From positions 1 through 32,750 of the IMG/VR virus record IMGVR_UViG_3300040806_000692: a stretch of DNA of 32,750 bases, one strand, 5' to 3'. A program made the position numbers and the translations under genes. Position 1 is the stretch's first letter; the number at the start of each line of letters is the position of its first letter. Below the pieces are notes generated by a model. That model was not told where the DNA came from. It saw nothing but the letters and a program-made list of their open reading frames with translations, and searched no databases. Below, in pieces: positions 14,201 through 22,437 of this stretch. This DNA comes from a virus.

Positions 14201-17200
14201 GTCATCTGGATTATCACTAGCTTTAAGGTCGCGGAGGATTTGCAGTACGCTGTTGATGCGGTCCTTGCTAGCCTCTGGCATTTTTAAAGAGGCCACGAAC
14301 TCAGGCGTTGCTGTGCTAAGGACATTATCTAAAGTATCCCGCAGCTCGACAACAGCATCCGAGTCAGGGTTCTGCTGCACAAACCAAGCTATGGCCGCGT
14401 GCAAAGTTTCGTGGAGGATTTCTTCTTCAGATGCTTCTTTGCGAATGAAAATGGTGTTTAGTTCGCGGTCGTAATACGGATTGCCTTCAGTAATAAACTC
14501 AACTGTGGGCGTGAACCCAGCTGCCTGCATGCCTTCAATGCTGTACTTAATAGCAGAGCCAAGCATGATCACGTAAGGAGAGCGAGTACCCTCTCGGGTT
14601 GTAATAGTGTTAAGTAGGCCGTAGACACCATCTTCTGCAACAGCACGTTCTAGTCTAGATGTGGATGACTTTTCTGATCGCTTGAGGACATCCCTAATTG
14701 GTCTAGGAGATACACGGTCCAAAGTTTCTGTTAGGTCGCCGTCACGATAGGCAGCAAACGCCGAAGATAACTCAGTATCTATGGTAGCCAATACATCGCG
14801 CATGGACATGTATCGGTTGTTTTTGGCACGGTTAAACTTCTCGCTGTACTTAGCTAGCTTCTTGGGGTTTGATACGAACGTACCAGTTTCGTCGCGGTAT
14901 CGTTTGGTTAGTGCAATCAATGCTTGCACGTTAGCTTCGCCACCTGCTTCACTAATAAGATTTTCTACTTGCGAACGCAACGTTCTTTGGTATTCCATTG
15001 CCTGACGTGCATTAGTATCTAGCGTACTAACATTACGCTTAACTTCTTTTTGGTTACCATTTTTGTCGAAAGCTTGTTCTCTACCATAAAAAATGTTCTT
15101 GCCTTTGTCGTCCATTTTCTTTTTCGTGGCGACTACTTCAATTAGCAACTGATATATACGGCGCATCTTAGCTGCTTCTTTAGCTGTACGAACCGCATCT
15201 ACAGCAGCGGTCTGTTTACCGTCGGCACCGACCTGTTGAATTGTTGGAATAGGATCAAAGTCGGTAGAACGTATCATACGAGCGATACCAGCTAACATAA
15301 GCGGATCAAAAGTTACACGTCCTACAGGCTTACGACCACCAGATTCTACTTGCGCTTCGAGCCTAGAACTTTCTTCGTTCACGTCGTTTATGGCAGCTTG
15401 AACTATGTCGTCATCAGTCGCCAACTCAGGCGTCGCTTGAGCAGTTTGTGGTGCCTCTTCCATGACTGGCGTCGTATCTACGTCAGCAACAACTTCTTCA
15501 GTAGCTTGTACTTCCGGTGCCTGTTGTTCTTCGATATCTAAACCCAGCTGCTCAGCTACATCTTCTTGTGCCTCTGCAACTGGTTCGGCGACTGGCTGAG
15601 TTAAGTCTGTAGCTTCTCTAAGTTGTTGACGCTGTTGTTGAAACAGTACTTCTTCCGGTATAACTTTAGAAAGAACGTCAATTTGCTCTTGATCTAGTGA
15701 CGTAATGTCGTCGCCTTCTTGCAGTGCTACTAAAGCCGAAGAGAGTAAACCACGCTCTCTTAGTAGGCCTGTTTTTTCAGCCGCCTTGGATAATGTAGCG
15801 GCTTCCGCCTCAAGAGTTTGTTGTTCTTGGCGTAAAGCGGCAATGTCTTTAGAGTACTTAGACTTCATCAAACTAGCTAGGCCGGGGTTGGGTATTGGCT
15901 TCGCAGCTTCAGCTTCGATTGCAGCTATATCCTCATTAATAACGCCTACCCTGTCTGATATCTCTGCGACTCTTTTAGCAGCGGAGGCGGAAGCTGCGTT
16001 AGTAGTGCGGTTCTTTCTTACACCAGTTTTTATTTCGTCTAGACGGTTTTGTACGGCAGCGACAGCAGAGGTTCTGGCTTCTTCGTCCGTTATGAAATCA
16101 AGTGTAAACTGGCCTTCATCTTCTAACTGCGGCTGTCCTACTGGCTGTTCTTGCTCTACGTAATCTGGTTCACGGTACTGGCTTCGTCTGTATGCAGGTG
16201 AATCGTACTGCGAGTAGTCTGTATCGCCCTCTAAATCTATATTTTGTTGTGCACCCGCGCCACGCAAACTAGCAGGTAAATCATACTGTGAGTAATCAGT
16301 TTCTGTCTCGCCGACCTCTTCCTCTACTGGTTTAGGCTGCTGAGTAAGGTCAGCGCCTTCGGATGCAGGATTGTATTTACGCAAAGCGCCACCAGCACCA
16401 CCAAGGCCACCACCAACTATACCCCCTGCGACAGCCGCGTTAAGACGCATAGACTGCTTTTCTTCCTCAGTCAGGTTAGGGTTCATAGATATTTCAAGTT
16501 CAGTTTGGCCAAGCTCAGTTAAGGCTTCTCCAGTGCCTCCAGTAGCAAAACCTTTCCCTGCTCTAGTTACGACACCGCCCTTGAAACCAGCTCCAGTACG
16601 AAACAGTTTGCCGATAGCAAGCGGGGTTAAGGATTCCAAAAGAGCGTATGGCACAGACTTGCCAGCTATATCAACAAGATCCCCGCTACTAACGTAGCCA
16701 TCAGCTTCGCGAGCAGACTCATACAAAGAGCCTACACCAACACCGTAGCCAGCAGCCACACCTAGTGCTGGATTAATTATAGCGGCCCCAGTGAGACCGG
16801 CAAGCATAGGCCCTTGTTTCGCGATTTGGTAGCCAACATACGGCAATGCCGTACCTAGCGTAACGTCTTCTACGCGCTCAAGCTCTGGGTTACCGGCAAG
16901 CATGCCTTCATACTGTTGTTGCTTAGCTTTACCAGCTAGATATTCCTCAGTGTCGCGAGCGCCCAAAGCAGCAGCACCGGCAGCAGCAGCGCTAAGACCT
17001 AAGCCCTGAACCATATCTATGCCAGAACTAAAACCAGCTGATACGGACTTACCTCGTCCCGTTTGTACCCCAAGAAGTTCAGCTACATAGTATGGGTCTT
17101 GGCCAGTACTATTGCTGTATTCAACTATTAATTGCTCGTCCGATACGCCCTGTAGGTGCTTAGGTGCAGTACTGCGAAGCTGATCAAGGTTATATATGCC

Positions 17201-17206
17201 AGCCAT
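11258..17206 (-). CDS. Giant internal virion / polyvalent ejection protein with zincin motif
   Basis: A 1982-aa protein. The N-terminus (SDEQLIVEYSNSTGQDPYYV) resembles the start of large phage ejection proteins. Gly/Ala-rich hydrophobic stretches lie near residues 65-85, 125-165 and 250-275, followed by a Gln/Glu-rich coiled-coil region (about 365-600). H932-E-T-L-H936 is an HExxH zinc-peptidase motif in a domain also containing YYDRELNTIFIRKEAS; E954 is a possible third ligand. The C-terminal third, with FPFISWTYAAMPLIGR near residue 1710, recalls large polyvalent protein-associated domains such as LPD38. Likely packaged in the capsid and injected with the DNA. Strong AGGAG before ATG 17206. 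No lysozyme or transglycosylase motif seen. Confidence 0.85.
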   Translation of the reverse strand: MAGIYNLDQLRSTAPKHLQGVSDEQLIVEYSNSTGQDPYYVAELLGVQTGRGKSVSAGFSSGIDMVQGLGLSAAAAGAAALGARDTEEYLAGKAKQQQYEGMLAGNPELERVEDVTLGTALPYVGYQIAKQGPMLAGLTGAAIINPALGVAAGYGVGVGSLYESAREADGYVSSGDLVDIAGKSVPYALLESLTPLAIGKLFRTGAGFKGGVVTRAGKGFATGGTGEALTELGQTELEISMNPNLTEEEKQSMRLNAAVAGGIVGGGLGGAGGALRKYNPASEGADLTQQPKPVEEEVGETETDYSQYDLPASLRGAGAQQNIDLEGDTDYSQYDSPAYRRSQYREPDYVEQEQPVGQPQLEDEGQFTLDFITDEEARTSAVAAVQNRLDEIKTGVRKNRTTNAASASAAKRVAEISDRVGVINEDIAAIEAEAAKPIPNPGLASLMKSKYSKDIAALRQEQQTLEAEAATLSKAAEKTGLLRERGLLSSALVALQEGDDITSLDQEQIDVLSKVIPEEVLFQQQRQQLREATDLTQPVAEPVAEAQEDVAEQLGLDIEEQQAPEVQATEEVVADVDTTPVMEEAPQTAQATPELATDDDIVQAAINDVNEESSRLEAQVESGGRKPVGRVTFDPLMLAGIARMIRSTDFDPIPTIQQVGADGKQTAAVDAVRTAKEAAKMRRIYQLLIEVVATKKKMDDKGKNIFYGREQAFDKNGNQKEVKRNVSTLDTNARQAMEYQRTLRSQVENLISEAGGEANVQALIALTKRYRDETGTFVSNPKKLAKYSEKFNRAKNNRYMSMRDVLATIDTELSSAFAAYRDGDLTETLDRVSPRPIRDVLKRSEKSSTSRLERAVAEDGVYGLLNTITTREGTRSPYVIMLGSAIKYSIEGMQAAGFTPTVEFITEGNPYYDRELNTIFIRKEASEEEILHETLHAAIAWFVQQNPDSDAVVELRDTLDNVLSTATPEFVASLKMPEASKDRINSVLQILRDLKASDNPDDAVLELVSYGTTLRDFKDMLKEISQPETASMKSWKNILDTLWSSIANLVARILGVKGTAANSVLDNTYRLLESSLQEEPSKADFIAGQLNAKVFQSNNVDITGKGVELNAEQQAKREAYVGANVTRMLIENLGVTTAIDKTTEQFKKAASYIRKEMPMLEKTISTFNTRFGVAPALSDLMDMWKVIRNTPLTIVNRLITKGFENQSVDRRRAILEYLDGDNVQAIEQYKDSAALKLMADSLLNHYNSFVEQLPEDQQALFAGKKFSDSLLYVASGKDVSNHNLSQRSLIDLAKSASIRIDQADIDNNKDLFRLDQNGDPILDEPLYLITVTDGISGKDYKLIASKDIVDSKGRDNLNIGSPYVVHDSAPVELVNFARGKYNFREVRNFKEQLDDNNVEKLTVAMLNTMAALSNFSASRSFLQGLANYDGEPVVYNSVEQIRARHNNPNIQVTEASELKSPSIKASTRSSQHWIKVSDNETLWGPLAGKIIHAPVWHAMNDMSDRSPLVNMRWVNQGMTFFKKTKTVQNPGTHITNVASNITLAMMHGIPMKTVAKAAKLLWEFEVHPERFKDSARANELAIIQDFYESGAMLGTFSSVEIKNVLHQAHVDALKEGESDTTEGKVRHMLFAEMGKSTLAKRVKGFWNNYDEFTTQLYAAEDNAFRLAAYMNKLDELGGDPTPENRAAAGRAGLKMFLDYDIDAPAVKAARQSVFPFISWTYAAMPLIGRIAVEKPWQIANVMIAYTILDLVAAGLAGDDDEMRKFGPERLDERTFGLRTHIRIPFLGGDENPVYYRLGDYIPLVSTFAPTPTGFLGFEGYPQGFKPGGPLVDGLIMLMTGTDPYTGKSLYEPTESGISKAGEIFEGLSDMFVPPWLQSVKRDKVWAAATGDVNIVGNDIDLAKALAAQVFGLKVVDYNMAEEATHRQIRESIVGREYKAAIRKLQREEMRSGSPDYEGLYEEIQDLELRMLEEVRKIYKIEE

Positions 17207-17225
17207 TTAATAGCTCCTAAATTTA

Positions 17226-18893
17226 TCACATTCCGATGTAAGGGCTTAGTCCACGCTGTCTTCTTGTGTTGTAGTAGCGTGACGCATAGTTTTGTCTCGC
17301 TCTTTCGCGAACTTCAGCAGGTGCATACCTGTCGTTCATAACGTTTTCTAAGTCGCTAAGTTCGACATCTGGACTATCTAGTACGGTTAAATCTTCCATT
17401 AATCTGGCGTATTTAATTTCGCCTTCCGTAAGTTTAGTAGCTTCTGTTCTCGAAGCTTCCTCAGCTGCGGCTCGCTTGCTTGTTGTGCTTGGTAAAATGT
17501 CAGACAAACCGCCGCCACCGCTACCTTGTGTGTTAACATAATTACCACTCCAACCACCAAGCGGAGAGCTAATACCTAGTTGCATGCGCAGTTGCATTAG
17601 TTTTTCTTCATCTCCCATAAGGTGTGGGTTCGCCTCTAAAAATCCAGCGAATAGCTCGTTCTTTTCACTAGTAGATTTGGCTCTAGCTATATCTGCTGCG
17701 GCTTTAGCTTTGGTATTCTCTATATACTGCCCAATCTGGAATGGATTTTTAGTAAAGCCTTCTTGGTACTGTTTAGCGTAATTTCGGACATCTTCTATGC
17801 TGTTAAATTGCTCTAGCGTTCTGTCTCCATAAGCTAACTCAAATGCACCAGTGGGTTCGCCGGTCTCTGGGTCTCTGATCTGCACTAGTCTAGTTTCTAT
17901 GCCATCACTATAATCTGGATCAGCAAAGCTTTGTAGTACTTCATTCCAGTTAGTAGCCTCTTTGGCTATATCACCATCAAAATCTGTGTTAAGTGCTGCT
18001 GTTATTGGACTGGTAGCGCGCTGCACTATTTTGCCAGCTATTACGTCATTGATACCATTCTGCGTGTAATATTCGTCTGTAGCAGCAGTAACCGCCGCCA
18101 TACGCATAGCATTGTTTTCTTCACCGGGATACTTAGCTTCTATCTCAGTTAGTATTTCATCTACGTTTTTACCCTGACGCAATCCTTGTTTAAATAGTTC
18201 CTTACCACTAGTTACAGCTTGTGCGGTATCTCTATCTTCGGTAAATGCATTTAGCCTAGTGGCCATGTTTTTAATGGTGGCGGCAGTCTCTTTGGCCAAA
18301 CGATCTTGGTTATCAATTAGTACATCTATTTTATCCTGCGCTTGTTCTTCAGAAACTCTAGCCGAACGGACTTGCTCTCCAAATGTCTTTGTAAACTGAT
18401 CATTCAACGCATCGAATTTCTTAACCGCTAAATCATACTGGCGATTGGCTTGTTCTTCCGCGGCCATAGATCGCTCCATTTCTAGAGCCAGTCTGGGATC
18501 ACCGAACTTGCGATAAAGCCCTATCTGTTTCATGCGATAGTCGCGATCAGACATTGGTGACGGTGCTGATACCGGGATAGGTTCTGGCTTTGCACCAAGT
18601 GCTTGGGCAGCCATAGTGGGTTGTTGTGCAACCGGGCTCATCGCAGGAGCTGGGCCACCAAGACCTAGCGCAACGTTAGCTGGTGATTGCATCCCTGCCT
18701 GAACCGGAGCCGCTGACTGAAGAGGTGCGCCAGTTAGTCCAGCTGTTTCTTCAGCTTGCTCATAAGGCTGCTGGGTTTGGGTGTACTCGTTTTCTAAATT
18801 AGCCAGCTCATCTCGCAGCATGCGCTCGTCACGCATTTCTTTAGCTGTCCTAACGGCAGATAGCCCCGCCTGAAATCCTGATGCAAAACCCAT
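17226..18893 (-). CDS. Putative internal virion protein, 555 aa
   Basis: Starts at ATG 18893, overlapping the stop of the S74 protein gene (TAATG). Residues 1-55 are a charged helix (RTAKEMRDERMLRDELANLE). Then comes a Pro/Ala/Gln-rich linker (60-115), a long helical region (120-250) and a mixed C-terminal half with a Gly-rich segment (GSGGGGLSD). No enzyme motif or membrane segment is seen. Its position between the S74 protein and the giant ejection protein matches the middle internal core/ejection protein of podoviruses (the place of T7 gp15), which suggests a role in DNA delivery. Sequence alone does not prove that. Confidence 0.7.
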   Translation of the reverse strand: MGFASGFQAGLSAVRTAKEMRDERMLRDELANLENEYTQTQQPYEQAEETAGLTGAPLQSAAPVQAGMQSPANVALGLGGPAPAMSPVAQQPTMAAQALGAKPEPIPVSAPSPMSDRDYRMKQIGLYRKFGDPRLALEMERSMAAEEQANRQYDLAVKKFDALNDQFTKTFGEQVRSARVSEEQAQDKIDVLIDNQDRLAKETAATIKNMATRLNAFTEDRDTAQAVTSGKELFKQGLRQGKNVDEILTEIEAKYPGEENNAMRMAAVTAATDEYYTQNGINDVIAGKIVQRATSPITAALNTDFDGDIAKEATNWNEVLQSFADPDYSDGIETRLVQIRDPETGEPTGAFELAYGDRTLEQFNSIEDVRNYAKQYQEGFTKNPFQIGQYIENTKAKAAADIARAKSTSEKNELFAGFLEANPHLMGDEEKLMQLRMQLGISSPLGGWSGNYVNTQGSGGGGLSDILPSTTSKRAAAEEASRTEATKLTEGEIKYARLMEDLTVLDSPDVELSDLENVMNDRYAPAEVRERARQNYASRYYNTRRQRGLSPYIGM

Positions 18894-19861
18894 TATAGTG
18901 ACTCCTCTGTGGCACCTACTTCTTCCATCTGGATACCTAGCGACTCATAGTCTACAGCGAAGTAGCCGTTATCCATCTCAATCACAGCTTCTGGGTAACG
19001 CTCCATAACCTCGTCAGCCATCACACCTTCAAACACACGGTCATCGCCGATGTAGTTAAACTGGTACTTGGTAAGGTCTAATTCTGGGTATTCGCCAACT
19101 GCGATAATATTCTCTTTCAAGCGACGGTCAGAAACTGCGCCATATACGCCTAAGCCAGCACCGAGGGCGGTACCCAACATCTCTCCCTGAGTCGCCACGC
19201 CTTGCATGTACGCTTGGTTCTGCATATTCAGCATATTAGCCTGAGATGAAGCCGCTTGGCCTAAGCCTTGCATGTACATTGTTCCGGGCTGTTGCGCAGT
19301 ATTTATGCCAGCAGATCCAGCACCCGTTGCACCTGAGTAAGCCTGCAAAGCTGTAGTTGCAAGTGGGTTACCTAAACCTATGGCAGCAGCTTGCAGTGCC
19401 CGACCCTCTTGGCGAGCAGATGTTCTAGCTCCAGTCATAGCGGCAGCGCGTTGCGCAGATTGTTCTAGTAGTGCAGCCCTGTCAGCGCCACGAGCAGCGC
19501 CAGAATTAGGGTTAACGCCACGAGCAGCTAAGCCACGACGTTGTTGTGCTTGCAGGTTTTCAAAAGCCCTACCAGATGCTGCCGCAGCTTGACCAGCCAA
19601 CTCTTGGCGTCTTGCGTCTGTGTTGAAAGCTTGGGCTTCTGCTATAAACTGATCTTCAAGTGGCCTATACAACCCAAGCAACCGCTCTCTGTCCTGTTGA
19701 GCGAAATCCATTTGCTGCTGCTGTGCGGCAATCTGAAGTCCGGAAATCTCTTGTGCTATGGGCAGCATGTCTGCATATTGCTGCTTACTGAATGCTAACT
19801 GCTCTCTAGAGATTGCAGCTAGCTCCTTGTAATTCGGTGCCTTAGAACTTTTACCGCCCAT
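18893..19861 (-). CDS. Internal virion protein with C-terminal S74 autoprocessing domain
   Basis: A 322-aa protein. Residues 1-240 are Ala/Gln-rich and helical (REQLAFSKQQYADMLPIAQE), with a GVNPNSG loop known from podovirus internal/DNA-transfer proteins. At residue 244 begins SDRRLKENI, the signature of the intramolecular chaperone (peptidase S74) domain, with S244-D245 at the presumed cleavage point, followed by FEGVMADEVMERYPEAV and VDYESLG. The domain is usually known for trimerising and then releasing tail spikes. Here it caps an ejection-type protein, as in some other podoviruses. AGGAGGAA precedes ATG 19861. Confidence 0.88.
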   Translation of the reverse strand: MGGKSSKAPNYKELAAISREQLAFSKQQYADMLPIAQEISGLQIAAQQQQMDFAQQDRERLLGLYRPLEDQFIAEAQAFNTDARRQELAGQAAAASGRAFENLQAQQRRGLAARGVNPNSGAARGADRAALLEQSAQRAAAMTGARTSARQEGRALQAAAIGLGNPLATTALQAYSGATGAGSAGINTAQQPGTMYMQGLGQAASSQANMLNMQNQAYMQGVATQGEMLGTALGAGLGVYGAVSDRRLKENIIAVGEYPELDLTKYQFNYIGDDRVFEGVMADEVMERYPEAVIEMDNGYFAVDYESLGIQMEEVGATEESL

Positions 19862-19864
19862 CTA

Positions 19865-20287
19865 TTATTCCTCCTGTAGCCATTTACAATTTTCGGGCCA
19901 CAAAACTAGAATCATCATATCGGCACCGGGAGCGCCGTCTTTCATTACAAATTCTTCTACGAAGCCGAGCTTTTTGTCGAATGCAATCGTGGCTGGTTCG
20001 TCGGTTGGAACCATACCTGTCAATCTTTTTAGTCCGCACTGGATAAATGCATAGGATGACACGACCTTAAATAACGGTATGATTAGCTTAGTTCGTTTCT
20101 TTATAGCGATGTGTGCAGTTGCGTTAGCACCGTTGAAGTTGTTTACGACTACGCCAGCGGCTACCTCACCATTCACTTCAGCACCGAAAGCGTAAAAACT
20201 ACCCCAGTCACCAGTCTGACCGACTTGTTCAGCGACCCATGCACCGACCCGCTCTTTGTCATACAGAATTAAGCTAGAATATGTCAT
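19865..20287 (-). CDS. GNAT-like acetyltransferase-fold protein
   Basis: A 140-aa protein with a GNAT-like pattern: a central strand with FGAEVNGEVAAGVVVNNFNG, a helix with KLIIPLFKVVSSYAF, and the late motif ATIAFDKKLGFVEEF, typical of the N-acetyltransferase fold. Proteins of this type often sit beside internal virion genes in podoviruses, where their substrate is unknown. The classical acetyl-CoA loop (Q/R-x-x-G-x-G/A) is not obvious, so catalysis is uncertain. It is separated by only three bases from the S74 gene and is expected to be expressed late. Confidence 0.75.
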   Translation of the reverse strand: MTYSSLILYDKERVGAWVAEQVGQTGDWGSFYAFGAEVNGEVAAGVVVNNFNGANATAHIAIKKRTKLIIPLFKVVSSYAFIQCGLKRLTGMVPTDEPATIAFDKKLGFVEEFVMKDGAPGADMMILVLWPENCKWLQEE

Positions 20288-20301
20288 GTGCTAATTATGC
20301 C

Positions 20302-20772
20302 TCAATTTGGAGGTATAGGCCATACTACATCATCTAAACTGGTGATATCACTAACATTTTGAGGCAAATCTCGCAACTGTTGCCTGTACGCAGCCCACCA
20401 CCCACGTTCTAGCTCACCTAGAGGTGAGTCAGGCATTTGTGTCCAATCTGATTGCCTAAGCTTTGAATTACGTGCGCTTCTAAGATCTTGGAGGAGAAGC
20501 TCGCTATCCCACTCCCAGCTACTAGTATCAAAATTCCATGTAGCATGCTTATTCGGCTTTTTGCCCAGCCAAACAAAACCGTCGTTCCACCAGTACTCAT
20601 CTATAAAATGCTTTAAGTTTTTGCCGCATTCTTCAGAAGGTAGATTAGCGTCTGTTATATACACTACACGATCATCACCATTTATACCTTCAGGTGGTAT
20701 GTCTCTTTGGGGGAATTCTATGCGAACTATCTTCCCAGTTCTCGCCTCTATGTGTGCTATAAATCTAAACAT
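20302..20772 (-). CDS. Tail-fibre-assembly-like protein, 156 aa
   Basis: The N-terminal part is beta-rich (FIAHIEARTGKIVRIEFPQR) and contains WLGKKPNKHATWNFDTSSWEW. The C-terminal part, RNSKLRQSDWTQMPDSPLG then WWAAYRQQLRDLP, is the conserved end found in phage tail-fibre assembly chaperones and in DUF4376-like tail proteins. It probably helps fold or attach a tail component. A related C-terminus recurs in the 112-aa protein at 29341-29679. It follows two tail-protein genes on the minus strand. No strong ribosome site was seen. Role assigned from the C-terminal motif only. Confidence 0.65.
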   Translation of the reverse strand: MFRFIAHIEARTGKIVRIEFPQRDIPPEGINGDDRVVYITDANLPSEECGKNLKHFIDEYWWNDGFVWLGKKPNKHATWNFDTSSWEWDSELLLQDLRSARNSKLRQSDWTQMPDSPLGELERGWWAAYRQQLRDLPQNVSDITSLDDVVWPIPPN

Positions 20773-20783
20773 TTTGTTCCCTA

Positions 20784-21419
20784 CTAGTAGATATCAGCTA
20801 AAAGTATTGTGGAGTAGTTGTCCCAATAAACAGTGCCTATTTCCTCATCTACTTCTAAATCCCAGTGCCTAACAGATGATGCAGTGTATTCGGCACCAGC
20901 GTAGTTAGCATCAAAAGGGTCAGAACTATTGAAGTAGGACCACCTACCTATCTCAGTATAAAGATTAGGGTTCGTTGTAACTACAGAGTCACTACCATCT
21001 ATACTATTCGGTGTTACATATTCGGGTATATAAAAATTATAGTTCTGTAGGAACCTAGTAGAATCAAATGCTACTTGGCTTGTACTTGTAAAAACCCTAA
21101 TGCCATAGCCTCCACCAGTACTTGGTACTCCAGTTACATCCGCAGCTATAGCATATTCGACACTAATTGGTGAACCTGCTGGCGTACCGTCTGGCCTTAT
21201 AAAACTAATAGTGGAACCAGATTGTGAAAAGCATATTATGTTGCCGTCATTTTGGCCACGGACGAATACAAGCATACTTAGTGCGGATATATTACTTACG
21301 CTTACAGTGGAACCTACACCTATGTGTGTTACTACATAGTTTACAAGATTTAGGTCCGAGTCTATTTGCAAGAACTCACCGCTAGCGTCTTTCCCAAATA
21401 CTTTAATGCCGTAAGTCAT
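20784..21419 (-). CDS. Putative tail protein, 211 aa
   Basis: A beta-strand-rich, Ser/Thr/Asn-rich protein starting MTYGIKVFGKDASGEFLQID. The opening YGIKVFxxDG-type segment resembles small phage tail-tip or fibre-associated proteins. The end is aspartate- and tyrosine-rich (GTVYWDNYSTILLADIY). No catalytic motif, signal peptide or membrane segment. The start codon overlaps the stop of the 338-aa gene (TAATG), so the two are coupled. Structural role inferred from position and composition. Confidence 0.6.
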   Translation of the reverse strand: MTYGIKVFGKDASGEFLQIDSDLNLVNYVVTHIGVGSTVSVSNISALSMLVFVRGQNDGNIICFSQSGSTISFIRPDGTPAGSPISVEYAIAADVTGVPSTGGGYGIRVFTSTSQVAFDSTRFLQNYNFYIPEYVTPNSIDGSDSVVTTNPNLYTEIGRWSYFNSSDPFDANYAGAEYTASSVRHWDLEVDEEIGTVYWDNYSTILLADIY

Positions 21420-22435
21420 TAGCCTATCCTTATAGCCAATACTTCGCCGTTCTGAGCAGTCGGGCTAGTGTTGGTTAGGCGCAGCGTGTTAGTTAGCCGT
21501 GTGACTGTAACTTTCTCATTACCCAGCCTAGATCCAGTCTCCACTATTACGGCAACTTTGTTCGCGAACTGAACTGAGTCGCAGAAAAAATTTACGCTAG
21601 CACCACTTGAAAGTGAAAATATATTAAGCACTGTAATGTTACATATCTTGAAGTTAGGCCCAAACACAGTAGAAGAGCCATCAGGACCAATTACTTCTAA
21701 CCCACTTTCTACGGACGTAGCTTGCGTTTGCCTAGTAATACTAAATGTGTCTGAGTAATAGTATTGGCCCTCTCCATCCCCAGCCGGAAAACGGTAGGCG
21801 TATATATAGTAATTAAAAAAATTACCAGCTGTTGGCAGTTGGTTAGCAGGCATCTCAAAAATGTCGCCAGTCACATACCCATCAGCAGGTGAGTTAACAG
21901 CCGGTATCCTAGTGTCAGCAACAAACTGATTAGTAGGATTAGGGTCGTATAATCTAGATATTGAGTATGCGTCTAAGCCGTCTGAAGCGGTTGGGCTAAG
22001 GTAGAGGTTCAGGTTGCCTACATAGTCTGATGCTATTACTGGGTTAGGAATTACGTCAGGAAAGTTAGGTAAGACAATAGGATTACTTCTAGTAATGGTA
22101 AAAGAACTAGAGTAAAAATACTGTGCGTCGCCGCCACCAGCTGCAAATCTGTATGCGTATATATAGTAAGTGTAAGAAGATCCGGCAGAAGGTAGCTCGC
22201 TAGACGGCATTACGAACGTGTCGCCAGTTATATACCCATCCGCAGGGCTGTTAACTGCTGGTATTCTGTATGTAGCTACCCACGCATTCGTCGGGTTAGG
22301 ATCATATAGTCTAGATATGGAATAAGCGTCAAGCCCATCAGAAGCAGTTGGGCTTAGTGTCAGTGCTAAGTCACCGATGTATATATCTGATATTACTGGA
22401 TCTGGTGATACACTAGGAAACGCTGGGAGAGTCAT
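21419..22435 (-). CDS. Tail protein with duplicated beta-sandwich-like domain, 338 aa
   Basis: Residues 3-115 and 122-235 are two copies of one domain, 119 residues apart. Both contain LSPTASDGLDAYSISRLYDP, then IPAVNSPADGY, and a final YIYAYRF segment. The spacing and strand pattern suggest an Ig/fibronectin-like beta-sandwich used for adhesion or spacing. The C-terminal 100 residues form a different beta-rich domain with many Val, Asn and Thr. Tail or appendage protein by position between the 916-aa and 211-aa genes. No enzyme motif seen. Confidence 0.65.
   Translation of the reverse strand: MTLPAFPSVSPDPVISDIYIGDLALTLSPTASDGLDAYSISRLYDPNPTNAWVATYRIPAVNSPADGYITGDTFVMPSSELPSAGSSYTYYIYAYRFAAGGGDAQYFYSSSFTITRSNPIVLPNFPDVIPNPVIASDYVGNLNLYLSPTASDGLDAYSISRLYDPNPTNQFVADTRIPAVNSPADGYVTGDIFEMPANQLPTAGNFFNYYIYAYRFPAGDGEGQYYYSDTFSITRQTQATSVESGLEVIGPDGSSTVFGPNFKICNITVLNIFSLSSGASVNFFCDSVQFANKVAVIVETGSRLGNEKVTVTRLTNTLRLTNTSPTAQNGEVLAIRIG
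21731..22429 (-). repeat. Tandem in-frame duplication inside the 338-aa gene
   Basis: Two copies (22091-22429 and 21731-22072) with a period of 357 bases encode homologous domains of about 113 residues. The protein copies are very similar but the DNA has diverged at many third codon positions, so this is an old duplication that has stayed in frame. Confidence 0.85.
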
Positions 22436-22437
22436 AA

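Noticed and set aside
11258-17206. Several plus-strand open frames opposite the 1982-aa gene (for example 12462-12926 and 13962-14474)
   Set aside because: They are antisense shadows of a strong coding frame, rich in Ser/Leu/Arg, with no recognisable domains or good ribosome sites.
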